6,202 bases of DNA from Mageeibacillus sp. UBA3781 (GCA_002368805.1 DFFH01000062.1:1-6202), one strand, 5' to 3'; numbered from the stretch's first letter, positions 1-6,148 are shown. The notes: a model not told the origin generated them from the sequence alone. Made by a program: numbers and translations.

Positions 1-1174
1 AGCTTCTCATCGGCATCCTCTTCCCATCCCGAAGCTCATACAGGACATCCATATCCGAACTGTATCCTCTGATCCTTTCCGGATACTGTTCATCATCCAG
101 ATCGAAAAACACCGGTTCTGTGCAAAGACAGTAATTCGGGCCCAGAGTCGGAAGATCCGGGTTATCCTTCATTCCTTTTTCGACGAAATCCTCTTTCTTC
201 GTAGCCATAGACAGCGGGATCTGCATCCGGCGGAAGAAGATATCCATCATATCCTGCTTCAGCGTGGAATAGTACGAATTCCGAACGGCATCAAAGCGGC
301 TCTTTTCCGCCTCTTCCGATGCAGAACATCCGCAGCTTTCGGAGGAAATAAAATGCGATTTACATTCTTCCGTAAATATCTCCTGCGGATTTCTGATCTG
401 ATACTGCAGTTTTTCATATGCCAGTTCGCCAAGTGTCTCCCATCCTCTGGAGACTGTCGCCAGAATCGGGAACATCTGCTGTCCGATCTTGGTCATATCA
501 AAACCGGTCAGAAGGACATCTTCCGGGACGCTGTATCCTTTCTCATATAAAGCGGAATTAATACCGAGGGCCATGTTATCATTGCCGCAGACGATCGCAT
601 CCGGAAGTTCTTTTCCGGAATCGAGATATTCCTTCATCTGAAGATATGCGGTATAAAATCCGTAATCACATTGGAATTCAGCAAATAGTTTCATATCGTG
701 TTCAGAGAGAACATCGACGAGTGCCTGGCGTCTGATCTGGTTCTCCTCATTTCCTTCGATGCCGTTAACATAAAGAATCTTCTTCGCCTGATGGTGTTCG
801 ATCAGATGGATCGCCAGCTCTCTCACACCCTGGTAATTCTCAGACTTGATACAGGACATCTTCGGGACATCAACTTCAAGAGAGATCATGGGAACGCCCT
901 CTCTCTGGAAACGGGCGCAGACTCTTTCCTGCTCATGCGGAAGATTAAAGGTATTCGTCAGCATGATCGCCCCGTCAAAATCATTCGGATCCGGCAGATG
1001 GAAAAGGTTCAGCTGGCATTTATTCTGCAGTTCATGATCGTTGACTGTGCAGTACGTAACAAACACAAAAATATCTACGCCATCTTCTCTGGCTTTCTTC
1101 CGCAATCCGGTAATTACATGCTCGATGAATTCGTTGCTGTATCCATTCGTAAATACCGCTATCCGCCGGTTCAT
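1..1174 (-). CDS. LacI-type ligand-binding sensor protein without N-terminal HTH, probably a diguanylate cyclase; 3' end cut by window edge
   Basis: The minus frame is open from ATG 1174 to the left edge, giving 391 residues with no stop. Residues 4-265 look like a LacI/periplasmic-binding fold: an opening RRIAVFTNGYSNEFIEHV strand-helix, then PDAIVCGNDNMALG (191-204) and GYSVPEDVLLTGFD (213-226), the typical second-lobe motifs of LacI-family sugar sensors. No helix-turn-helix precedes it and there is no signal peptide, so it is probably a cytoplasmic sensor. An ESCGCS motif (279-284) follows the lobe, then a helical linker and a second region with GYSSDMDVL (370-378). From memory, this order occurs in clostridial proteins ending in GGDEF; AraC or kinase outputs are alternatives. 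GGAGG at 1183-1187 lies 8 nt before ATG 1174 but only 2 nt before ATG 1180, so 1174 is preferred. The ligand-sensing call is fairly sure; the output domain is inference. Confidence 0.8.
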   Translation of the reverse strand, partial: MNRRIAVFTNGYSNEFIEHVITGLRKKAREDGVDIFVFVTYCTVNDHELQNKCQLNLFHLPDPNDFDGAIMLTNTFNLPHEQERVCARFQREGVPMISLEVDVPKMSCIKSENYQGVRELAIHLIEHHQAKKILYVNGIEGNEENQIRRQALVDVLSEHDMKLFAEFQCDYGFYTAYLQMKEYLDSGKELPDAIVCGNDNMALGINSALYEKGYSVPEDVLLTGFDMTKIGQQMFPILATVSRGWETLGELAYEKLQYQIRNPQEIFTEECKSHFISSESCGCSASEEAEKSRFDAVRNSYYSTLKQDMMDIFFRRMQIPLSMATKKEDFVEKGMKDNPDLPTLGPNYCLCTEPVFFDLDDEQYPERIRGYSSDMDVLYELRDGKRMPMRS

Positions 1175-1246
1175 GTACATTTCCTCCGAACCAAATCTAT
1201 GTTTGCACGTTTTTAACTCTGACTTTGCCCAACCTGAAACAGTTAT

Positions 1247-1275
1247 ATTGTACCATGAAATGTATCTCATCCTAA
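1247..1275 (-). promoter_or_regulatory. Possible promoter of the sensor gene
   Basis: On the minus strand, TACAAT (1247-1252) is a good -10 box. A weak -35, TTAGGA (1270-1275), lies 17 nt upstream. Transcription would start near 1240 and give a leader of about 65 nt before the GGAGG site. The position between the upstream hairpin and the gene fits, but the -35 matches consensus at only three of six positions. Confidence 0.35.
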
Positions 1276-1278
1276 ATG

Positions 1279-1318
1279 GAAAGAAGGAGCCTTCCTTTTG
1301 AGGAGAGCCCCTTCTTTC
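1279..1318 (-). terminator. Hairpin terminator after the alcohol dehydrogenase gene
   Basis: The arms 1279-1290 and 1307-1318 pair over 12 bp with a single G-U. A short inner TCC/GGA stem lies within the 16-nt loop. It starts 22 nt past the dehydrogenase stop codon and lies before the sensor gene's promoter, where a terminator would be expected. The run after the stem on the minus strand is only modestly T-rich (CATTTAGG), so termination strength is uncertain. Confidence 0.65.
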
Positions 1319-1339
1319 ACTAAGTATTTGGGATTGGGA

Positions 1340-2563
1340 TTAGAAATCTACTTCAGTATCGTAGTAGCAGCACTTCAGGAGCTTTTCCATCTCTTCGACG
1401 GAAGGCTGACGAGGATTCGATCCTGTGCATGCATCTGCGATTGCATTGACTGCGATGTCATGGAGTCTTTCGAGGAATACTTCCTCCGGTACGAAGCCCT
1501 TCTCTGCCGGGTAGCTGTCCGCACCATAGGTTCCGATTCCGTGAGGGATATTGAGGTCATCGTTCATCTTTCTGAGGTAAGCGATAAGCGCTTTTACCTT
1601 ATCGTCATCGGAAGCATTCTTATCAGCGATACCCATGTAGTCCACGATCACGCCGTAACGCTTCTTCGCTGTCTCATCCTTGGCATTAAAAGCAATTACC
1701 TTCGGCAGGTACATCGCGTTTGCCGCACCGTGGATGATGTGCGCGCCGTAATCTGCAAAAGCAGCGCCGGTCTTATGTGCCATGGAGTGGACGATACCGA
1801 GAAGGGCATTGGAGAATGCCATGCCGGCGAGGCACTGTGCATTATGCATTCTGTCTCTTGCCGCCATGTCACCATTATAGGAAGCAACGAGGTCCTTCAT
1901 GATCATCTCGATCGCATGGATCGCAAGCGGATCTGTGTAGTCGCAGTTGGCGGTAGAAACGTATGCTTCTACTGCGTGTGTCATCGCATCCATACCTGTG
2001 TGGGCAACGAGCTTCTTCGGCATGGTCTCGGCAAGTTCCGGATCTACGATAGCGACATCAGGTGTGATCTCAAAGTCAGCGATCGGATACTTGATACCCT
2101 TGGAATTATCGGTGATGATCGAGAAAGCAGTAACTTCAGTAGCTGTACCCGATGTGGAGGAAACCGCGCAGAAGTGTGCCTTCTTACGGAGTTCCGGAAT
2201 ACCGAATACCTTACACATATCTTCGAAGGTGCAATCCGGATACTCATACTTGATCCACATAGCCTTCGCTGCATCGATAGGAGAACCGCCGCCGATCGCT
2301 ACGATCCAGTCCGGCTCGAACTTCAGCATCGCATCTGCGCCCTTCATGACTGTCTCTACAGACGGATCCGGCTCGATACCGTCAAAGATCTCGACTTCCA
2401 TGCCTGCTTCTTTCAGATAGCTCTCTGCCTTATCGAGGAATCCGAAGCGCTTCATGGAACCGCCTCCGACGCAGATCATTGCCTTCTTTCCCTTGAAGTT
2501 CTTCAGTGCCTCAAGTGCGCCTTTGCCGTGATAAATATCGCGAGGTAATGTGAAACGTGCCAT
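1340..2563 (-). CDS. Iron-containing alcohol dehydrogenase (Fe-ADH family, butanol dehydrogenase/YqhD-like)
   Basis: This 407-residue protein is full length for the Fe-ADH family, cytoplasmic enzymes that interconvert aldehydes or ketones and alcohols with NAD(P)H. GGGS at 33-36 and GGGSPIDAAK at 91-100 form the nucleotide site. The GGGSMKRFGFLD stretch resembles NADPH-preferring YqhD/butanol dehydrogenases rather than FucO, so NADPH preference is inferred. Likely metal ligands are D192, H196 (GMDAMTHAVEAY), H259 (GIVHSMAH) and H278 (HGAANAMYLP). The H259-H278 spacing is about five residues longer than in FucO, which I recall also in clostridial relatives. AAGGAGGA lies 8 nt before ATG 2563. 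A strong promoter sits upstream and a hairpin downstream, so the gene is probably monocistronic. The divergent LysR gene is its likely regulator. Motifs cannot give the substrate; butanol, ethanol or lactaldehyde/propanediol are all possible. Confidence 0.95.
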   Translation of the reverse strand: MARFTLPRDIYHGKGALEALKNFKGKKAMICVGGGSMKRFGFLDKAESYLKEAGMEVEIFDGIEPDPSVETVMKGADAMLKFEPDWIVAIGGGSPIDAAKAMWIKYEYPDCTFEDMCKVFGIPELRKKAHFCAVSSTSGTATEVTAFSIITDNSKGIKYPIADFEITPDVAIVDPELAETMPKKLVAHTGMDAMTHAVEAYVSTANCDYTDPLAIHAIEMIMKDLVASYNGDMAARDRMHNAQCLAGMAFSNALLGIVHSMAHKTGAAFADYGAHIIHGAANAMYLPKVIAFNAKDETAKKRYGVIVDYMGIADKNASDDDKVKALIAYLRKMNDDLNIPHGIGTYGADSYPAEKGFVPEEVFLERLHDIAVNAIADACTGSNPRQPSVEEMEKLLKCCYYDTEVDF

Positions 2564-2576
2564 AATGCAGTCCTCC

Positions 2577-2606
2577 TTGATTTTTATTTTTCAATTAGAT
2601 TATAAT
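2577..2606 (+). promoter_or_regulatory. Probable promoter of the LysR-type regulator gene
   Basis: On the plus strand, TTGATT (2577-2582) and a perfect TATAAT (2601-2606) are 18 nt apart. The start would fall near 2613, giving a leader of 50-60 nt. The -35 overlaps the dehydrogenase ribosome binding site and the -10 shares bases 2601-2604 with the dehydrogenase -10, so the two promoters can hardly be occupied at once. A second possible -10, TACAAT at 2651-2656, lacks a good -35. Confidence 0.5.
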
Positions 2607-2627
2607 GCGTGTGCATATATATGTAAA
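2599..2627 (-). promoter_or_regulatory. Sigma-A promoter of the alcohol dehydrogenase gene
   Basis: On the minus strand, TTTACA (2622-2627) is a -35 with five of six consensus bases. The spacer is exactly 17 nt and the -10 is a perfect TATAAT (2599-2604). Transcription should start near 2592, giving a leader of about 30 nt that contains the strong AAGGAGGA site. The -10 overlaps the -10 of the opposing LysR promoter. A 10-bp palindrome (CATATATATG, 2614-2623) fills most of the spacer. Confidence 0.75.
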
Positions 2628-2641
2628 AAGTATATTTTATA

Positions 2642-2654
2642 TGTCAGTCATACA
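2642..2654. promoter_or_regulatory. Candidate LysR-type binding site (T-N11-A)
   Basis: The 13-bp stretch begins TGT and ends ACA, giving the T-N11-A layout with dyad ends typical of LysR-family sites. Its centre is about 56 bp upstream of the inferred dehydrogenase start, in the range where LysR proteins bind to activate a divergent target. It lies just before the regulator's own start codon, which would also suit autoregulation. The motif is short and the region AT-rich, so chance is possible. Confidence 0.35.
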
Positions 2655-2674
2655 ATATTTATATGGTGCGAATT

Positions 2675-3559
2675 ATGAACAGCAACTGGGAATACTATAA
2701 GATCTTCTATTATGTCGGCAAGCACGGAAGCTTCACGCAGGCGGCCCGTTTTCTTCACAACAACCAGCCGAATATCACCCGCGTGATCAACATGCTCGAG
2801 TCCGACCTGGGATGCCGCCTGTTCGCCCGCTCCCAGAAGGGCGTGACTCTGACGCCGGAAGGCGAAAGGCTTTTCGCGCATATTGAATCTGCATATCAGC
2901 AGATCGAAAAGGGAGAAGACGAGATCCGGTCCGACCGGCTCCTTCAAAGCGGAAGTGTATCTGTCTCCATCAGTGAGATCGCGCTGCATGTCCTCATGCT
3001 TCCGATTCTCCAGAGCTTCAAAGCCAAGCATCCCGGGATCCGGATCCGCGTATATAACCATTCGACTCCTCAAGGTGTAAAAGCACTGGAACAGGGTCTT
3101 GTCGATCTTGCCGTCATTTCTTCGCCCCTGAAGGTCTCCGATTCACTCGAAGCGACCCACGTCAAATCTTTCCAGGAGATCCTCATCGGCGGCGAACCAT
3201 ACCGGTCCCTATCCAGAAAGAAGCATTCCCTCGAGGACATCTCTCAATATCCGCTCATTACCCAGAGCCATGACTCAACATCTTTCCAGTATCTTACCGA
3301 CCTTTTCCTAAAAGCCGGTATCACCCTCAAGCCTTCGATCGAAGTCACCACGACTGACCAGATCCTCCCGATCGTCGAGCATGGTATGGGTCTCGGATTC
3401 GTGCCAAAAGAACTGGCCTTGCCATCTATTGAGCGTAAGACGATCTTTCCGATTCCGCTGACCGACAAACTGCCATTAAGAAGCATCTCGCTCCTTCAGG
3501 ATAAGGTCCGTCCCTTAAGTCTGGCCGCTCTCGAGCTGAAGCGCGAAACACTGCAATAG
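2675..3559 (+). CDS. LysR-type transcriptional regulator
   Basis: The protein is 294 residues from ATG 2675, the usual LysR length. The N-terminal winged helix-turn-helix is clear: NWEYYKIFYYVGKHGSF, then TQAARFLHNNQPNITRVI and the closing GVTLTPEGERLF. A linker helix and a two-lobe effector-binding domain follow (about residues 90-290, with GLVDLAVIS and GMGLGFVPKE). An in-frame ATG at 2663 would add four residues (MVRI). I prefer 2675 because the family normally begins with a few residues before the WxxYKxF helix and a weak GGTG lies 6 nt upstream; neither start has a strong ribosome site. The gene diverges from the Fe-ADH gene, so control of that enzyme by an alcohol/aldehyde-related effector is inferred. 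Its last 64 bp overlap the convergent protease gene. Confidence 0.93.
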   Translation: MNSNWEYYKIFYYVGKHGSFTQAARFLHNNQPNITRVINMLESDLGCRLFARSQKGVTLTPEGERLFAHIESAYQQIEKGEDEIRSDRLLQSGSVSVSISEIALHVLMLPILQSFKAKHPGIRIRVYNHSTPQGVKALEQGLVDLAVISSPLKVSDSLEATHVKSFQEILIGGEPYRSLSRKKHSLEDISQYPLITQSHDSTSFQYLTDLFLKAGITLKPSIEVTTTDQILPIVEHGMGLGFVPKELALPSIERKTIFPIPLTDKLPLRSISLLQDKVRPLSLAALELKRETLQ

Positions 3560-4458
3560 CTCACAAGCAATAAAGCGGCCGCGGTTCCCAATACTGCTGT
3601 GGTGATAATGCTCGCTTCGATTCCGTACACGCCGCCGTTTAAGATGCTGCTTCCTGCAGTTCTCATGTCAAAGACGGAAGAGACGATCTCACCATTTCCG
3701 CTCAGGTTGAGTCCTAAGATGCTGTACAGAATATAATTCCAGACCGAGTGCATGCCGCAGGCTGCCCAGATGCTCTTAAAGCGAAGAGTCAGAAGCGAGA
3801 AGATCAGCGAAACCAGGAAAAGATTGACGACCGCAATCGAAGCAATAGCAGGGTTTCCAAAGTCCATGCTCGAGAGGTGCGGGATAGTAAAAAGGACTGC
3901 ACTTACGAAGATCGCAGAAGGGACGGAGGTCTTTTTCTGAAGGAGCTGCTGAACGATACCTCTGCAGAGGATCTCTTCCAGCGCGCCCTGAAGAACAAAG
4001 CAGATAAACATGGCTGCCACCATCCTATAGTCGATGTTACCGAATACTCCGTTATACTCGATCGCTCCCGTGAGAGTAATGGCCGCCACGGAGATCAAAA
4101 GAAGGACCATGCCCGCCAATACTCCGGCAAAATAACTCGCCGCCGGCTTTACAAATCCGAGTTCTTTCAGTCCCTTCTTCTGAAACAGTTTCCAGAAAAG
4201 CGCTATGATACCGATCATGATGCCGTAGCCGAAGTAAGTAATCAGAGTGATCGTGTTATTGCTGAACATTTCACCTTTCAGTGGGTTCTTCCCGCAGGCA
4301 AAGTGAAGTGCGATCACAAGGCCTTCACCGATCAGTTCCGCCCCGAATTTAAATGCCCAGAAGATCAGGATCACTTTAATGATGTAAAGGATCTTCGGCA
4401 TGTCAGTACGGTTGTTAAACGGGCTGATGTTCTTTATAAGTTCTTTTATTCTTCGCAT
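3496..4458 (-). CDS. CPBP family intramembrane metalloprotease (CAAX protease/Abi-type, PF02517)
   Basis: This is a 320-residue polytopic membrane protein with hydrophobic segments near 22-52, 70-92, 108-131, 145-160, 180-192, 204-224 and 283-302. All family catalytic motifs are present: EEILCR (E161, E162, R166), FTIPH (F190, H194) and HSVWN (H237, N241), so an active glutamate-type metal protease is expected. Known CPBP proteins process prenylated proteins, give bacteriocin self-immunity, or modulate membrane signalling; which applies here is unknown. A GGVYGIEASIITT segment (275-287) precedes the last helix, as in many clostridial members. The basic cytoplasmic tail (303-320) is encoded over the end of the LysR gene. 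AAGGAG lies 7 nt before ATG 4458. An XRE regulator gene lies 89 nt upstream in the same direction and may be its regulator or substrate. Confidence 0.92.
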   Translation of the reverse strand: MRRIKELIKNISPFNNRTDMPKILYIIKVILIFWAFKFGAELIGEGLVIALHFACGKNPLKGEMFSNNTITLITYFGYGIMIGIIALFWKLFQKKGLKELGFVKPAASYFAGVLAGMVLLLISVAAITLTGAIEYNGVFGNIDYRMVAAMFICFVLQGALEEILCRGIVQQLLQKKTSVPSAIFVSAVLFTIPHLSSMDFGNPAIASIAVVNLFLVSLIFSLLTLRFKSIWAACGMHSVWNYILYSILGLNLSGNGEIVSSVFDMRTAGSSILNGGVYGIEASIITTAVLGTAAALLLVSYCSVSRFSSRAARLKGRTLS

Positions 4459-4488
4459 GGTAAAACTCCTTTTTTGAGCGCAGTAATA

Positions 4489-4515
4489 GAAGGTCCGCTC
4501 ACATATCGGACTTTC
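4489..4515 (-). promoter_or_regulatory. Inverted repeat in the XRE-CPBP gap
   Basis: The arms 4489-4497 and 4507-4515 pair over nine positions with one mismatch and a 9-nt loop. It lies 33 nt past the XRE stop and about 30 nt before the protease start. No T-run follows, so a terminator is unlikely; an operator or a leader hairpin is more plausible. A weaker alternative stem, GAGCG (4476-4480) with CGCTC (4496-4500), would compete with it next to the protease ribosome site. Confidence 0.35.
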
Positions 4516-4547
4516 GTACAGTTCAGATTTAAGTATTTATATGGAAA

Positions 4548-4928
4548 TTATCCGGGGAATCCGTTTACGAGGAAATAGATGATCATCGAGATCAGATCTA
4601 TGGCAAGTAAAGCTCCGGCGCCGATCAGGAACCACTTCAGCGCGGTCTTCATGCGCTTGCCGTTCTTTTCGGTAAGGATCTTCTGGTCGATCACATCGGC
4701 CATGGTCTTATGCTCATCCGCCTTGACCGGTTCGATCCCTTTAAGGAGATAATCTGTAGTTACTTCGAAAATATCACTCATGATCACGACCTTTTCAAGA
4801 TCGGGAGTCGCCTGTTCACTTTCCCACTTCGAAACGGCCTGACGGGATACGCCGATTCTGTCTGCCAGTTCTTCCTGAGACATACCTTTCGACTTTCTAA
4901 GGCTCTGGATCCTATCTGCAATTGTCAT
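4548..4928 (-). CDS. XRE-family (Cro/C1) helix-turn-helix regulator with C-terminal transmembrane helix
   Basis: A 126-residue protein. Residues 4-63 form a standard XRE DNA-binding domain: IQSLRKSKGMSQEELADRIG, then VSRQAVSKWESEQATPDLEK and a DIFEVTTDYLLKG closing helix. A charged linker follows (64-96), then one hydrophobic helix (about 97-121, WFLIGAGALLAIDLISMIIY) and a short tail, so the regulator is probably anchored to the membrane with its DNA-binding domain in the cytoplasm. ATG 4928 is chosen because GGAGGTGA (4934-4941) sits just ahead of it; an in-frame TTG at 4943 would place that site inside the coding sequence. The CPBP protease gene lies 89 nt downstream in the same direction, so co-transcription is likely. 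Genes of this type usually repress themselves and neighbours; the target here is unproven. Confidence 0.92.
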   Translation of the reverse strand: MTIADRIQSLRKSKGMSQEELADRIGVSRQAVSKWESEQATPDLEKVVIMSDIFEVTTDYLLKGIEPVKADEHKTMADVIDQKILTEKNGKRMKTALKWFLIGAGALLAIDLISMIIYFLVNGFPG

Positions 4929-4933
4929 TTCTT

Positions 4934-4941
4934 TCACCTCC
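4934..4941 (-). promoter_or_regulatory. Ribosome binding site fixing the XRE start
   Basis: GGAGGTGA on the minus strand ends 5 nt before ATG 4928, an almost ideal Shine-Dalgarno match. It rules out the longer reading from TTG 4943, since that codon overlaps the site. Confidence 0.85.
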
Positions 4942-4943
4942 AA

Positions 4944-4987
4944 GGTTTTGTTGTCTCAAGACTAGCAAAATCCCTCTTAACAAAACC
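4944..4987. repeat. 9-bp perfect inverted repeat upstream of the XRE gene
   Basis: GGTTTTGTT (4944-4952) and AACAAAACC (4979-4987) are perfect inverted copies with 26 bp between them. The gap contains a smaller dyad, GTCT-CA-AGAC (4953-4962). The right-hand arm as transcribed touches the XRE ribosome site. It could be an operator pair for XRE autorepression or a leader hairpin that affects translation. AT-rich composition makes chance a real alternative. Confidence 0.4.
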
Positions 4988-5011
4988 ACCAGCTGTAGCT
5001 TGAACTTTGTC

Positions 5012-5040
5012 AACCTACGGTTGCAACGCTGTATTTTCAA
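5012..5040 (-). promoter_or_regulatory. Weak candidate promoter for the XRE-CPBP genes
   Basis: On the minus strand, TTGAAA (5035-5040, five of six consensus bases) and TAGGTT (5012-5017, three of six) are 17 nt apart. A small dyad, CAACC-TAC-GGTTG (5011-5023), covers the -10 and could be an operator. The poor -10 makes the call tentative. The rest of the 178-bp gap between the two genes shows no ORF and no convincing terminator. Confidence 0.25.
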
Positions 5041-5106
5041 GCATTTTGCGATTCTTTTGAATTCTGCCCAGCCATGCTCTTCACTGTTGTTTCATGTAGC
5101 GTAAAA

Positions 5107-6099
5107 TTACTTTTTCATCTTCTCCCGGTACTTCTCGCGCTGCCTGCTATCAAGGCCGTTGCCATACCCGTTTTCACGTTGAGTATGCTCGCGGATAATG
5201 CCATCAGCGACTTCAGGGCTCCATGTAAACGGCAGGATCTCGGTTTCAAACGGATATAGATTATCGATCAGATTCGAATCCGGATCATATGTCGCATGGC
5301 TGATACCGAAATATAGACCCGTAAAAGCTCTCTCAGGAGCATCCTCCGGTACCGGTCCTTTCCCGACGATTCGGAAATTTCTTTTCTTAAAATAGAACAT
5401 GCTGCTGGCCGTAGAAAAGCAGCTGCATCCATTGAAACTTATCTCTTTCAGCTGATGAATGTCGATTTCTTCCGGCGAGCCATATACACCATCAAATATG
5501 CGGAAGACAGCCCACTTGTCACAGACCTCCGGAACGATCGAAGATCTGTAAGAGATATCTGTCCGGATCTTCTGCACCACCACATATTTATCGTCATAGG
5601 AAAGGTATTCTTCCTCTGTCAGCTTCTTTGATGTTTCATCCGAAGTGACATATTTCTTCCCCTTTGTCTGCAGCTGGAAAGCCACATATTCCCCATCCTC
5701 GAAGATATCCTCCATATGAAGGTCGAGCTTTATCTTTTTCGGGGCGCATTGCACAGAGGTGATCGTTTCTTTAAACTTCTCCAGCACCTTCCTGCGCTTC
5801 TTTTCCTCTGAGGGGCCGGCAGCGGTCCATTCCGCCATGCCAAAATCACTGTCCACCATCTCTACGGCACGATCCCGGATCTCGTCGGTAAGTATCCCTT
5901 TCTTCCACATGAATTCCGCAAGGGAATACATATAGGCACACCACTCATCTTCGTCACTTTCATCAACCATAGTCCGGACATATTGATCGATCTTCAGAAG
6001 CGCCGCTGGCACATCGTAATAGAAGAATGCTGCCTTATATTCATCCAGCAGATCCTGCGCCGTATCATTTCCGTTTATACTTGCGTTCCATGTACCCAT
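5107..6099 (-). CDS. Protein of unknown function with MGTW N-terminus (DUF4259-like start)
   Basis: A 330-residue soluble protein without signal peptide or membrane segments. It opens MGTWNASINGNDTAQDLLDE, like the MG(T/A)W...NDxAxD start of DUF4259-type proteins. Residues 12-92 are predicted helical and acidic (KAAFFYYDVPAALLKIDQYV, DEWCAYMYSLAEFMWKKGIL). A charged helix (97-112, EEKKRRKVLEKFKETI) and a KKIKLDLHMEDIFEDGEYVAFQL segment (121-143) follow; from memory this order recurs in clostridial hypothetical proteins, sometimes near polymorphic toxin or immunity genes. The C-terminal half looks mixed alpha/beta with a CSC pair (225-227) and a basic tail. AGGAGA lies 8 nt before ATG 6099. 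No toxin gene is visible nearby, so an immunity role would be speculation. The gene is real; its function is not known. Confidence 0.88.
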   Translation of the reverse strand: MGTWNASINGNDTAQDLLDEYKAAFFYYDVPAALLKIDQYVRTMVDESDEDEWCAYMYSLAEFMWKKGILTDEIRDRAVEMVDSDFGMAEWTAAGPSEEKKRRKVLEKFKETITSVQCAPKKIKLDLHMEDIFEDGEYVAFQLQTKGKKYVTSDETSKKLTEEEYLSYDDKYVVVQKIRTDISYRSSIVPEVCDKWAVFRIFDGVYGSPEEIDIHQLKEISFNGCSCFSTASSMFYFKKRNFRIVGKGPVPEDAPERAFTGLYFGISHATYDPDSNLIDNLYPFETEILPFTWSPEVADGIIREHTQRENGYGNGLDSRQREKYREKMKK

Positions 6100-6119
6100 G
6101 TTTATTATCTCCTATTGAA

Positions 6120-6148
6120 ACAATACCTCATTTCACACATATGCGCAA
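6120..6148 (-). promoter_or_regulatory. Possible promoter of the MGTW-protein gene
   Basis: On the minus strand, TTGCGC (6143-6148) and TATTGT (6120-6125) are 17 nt apart, matching consensus at three and four of six positions. Transcription would start near 6113, giving a very short leader that still includes the AGGAGA site. The -35 lies at the junction of the degenerate and the intact 23-bp repeats. Confidence 0.3.

Noticed and set aside
1175..1180. Alternative sensor start at ATG 1180
   Set aside because: It is only 2 nt from the GGAGG site, too close for efficient initiation; ATG 1174 has 8 nt.
698..1216. Plus-strand open frame of 172 codons
   Set aside because: It is antisense to the LacI-type sensor gene, which has coherent domain motifs and a good ribosome site.
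1298..2548. Long plus-strand open frame of 416 codons
   Set aside because: It lies antisense to the Fe-ADH gene, has no ribosome site, and its protein is rich in Cys, Arg and His with no recognisable domain. The minus frame has clear Fe-ADH motifs.
2648..3073. Minus-strand open frame of 141 codons
   Set aside because: It is the complement of the LysR N-terminal half, whose HTH is unmistakable on the plus strand.
3748..4578. Plus-strand open frame of 276 codons
   Set aside because: It is antisense to the CPBP gene; the predicted protein is highly charged and low in motif content, as expected from the complement of a membrane-protein gene.
5008..5013. Perfect TTGACA on the minus strand as the XRE -35 box
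   Set aside because: No acceptable -10 lies 16-18 nt downstream (the sequence there is GGTGGT), so it is probably not a promoter element by itself.
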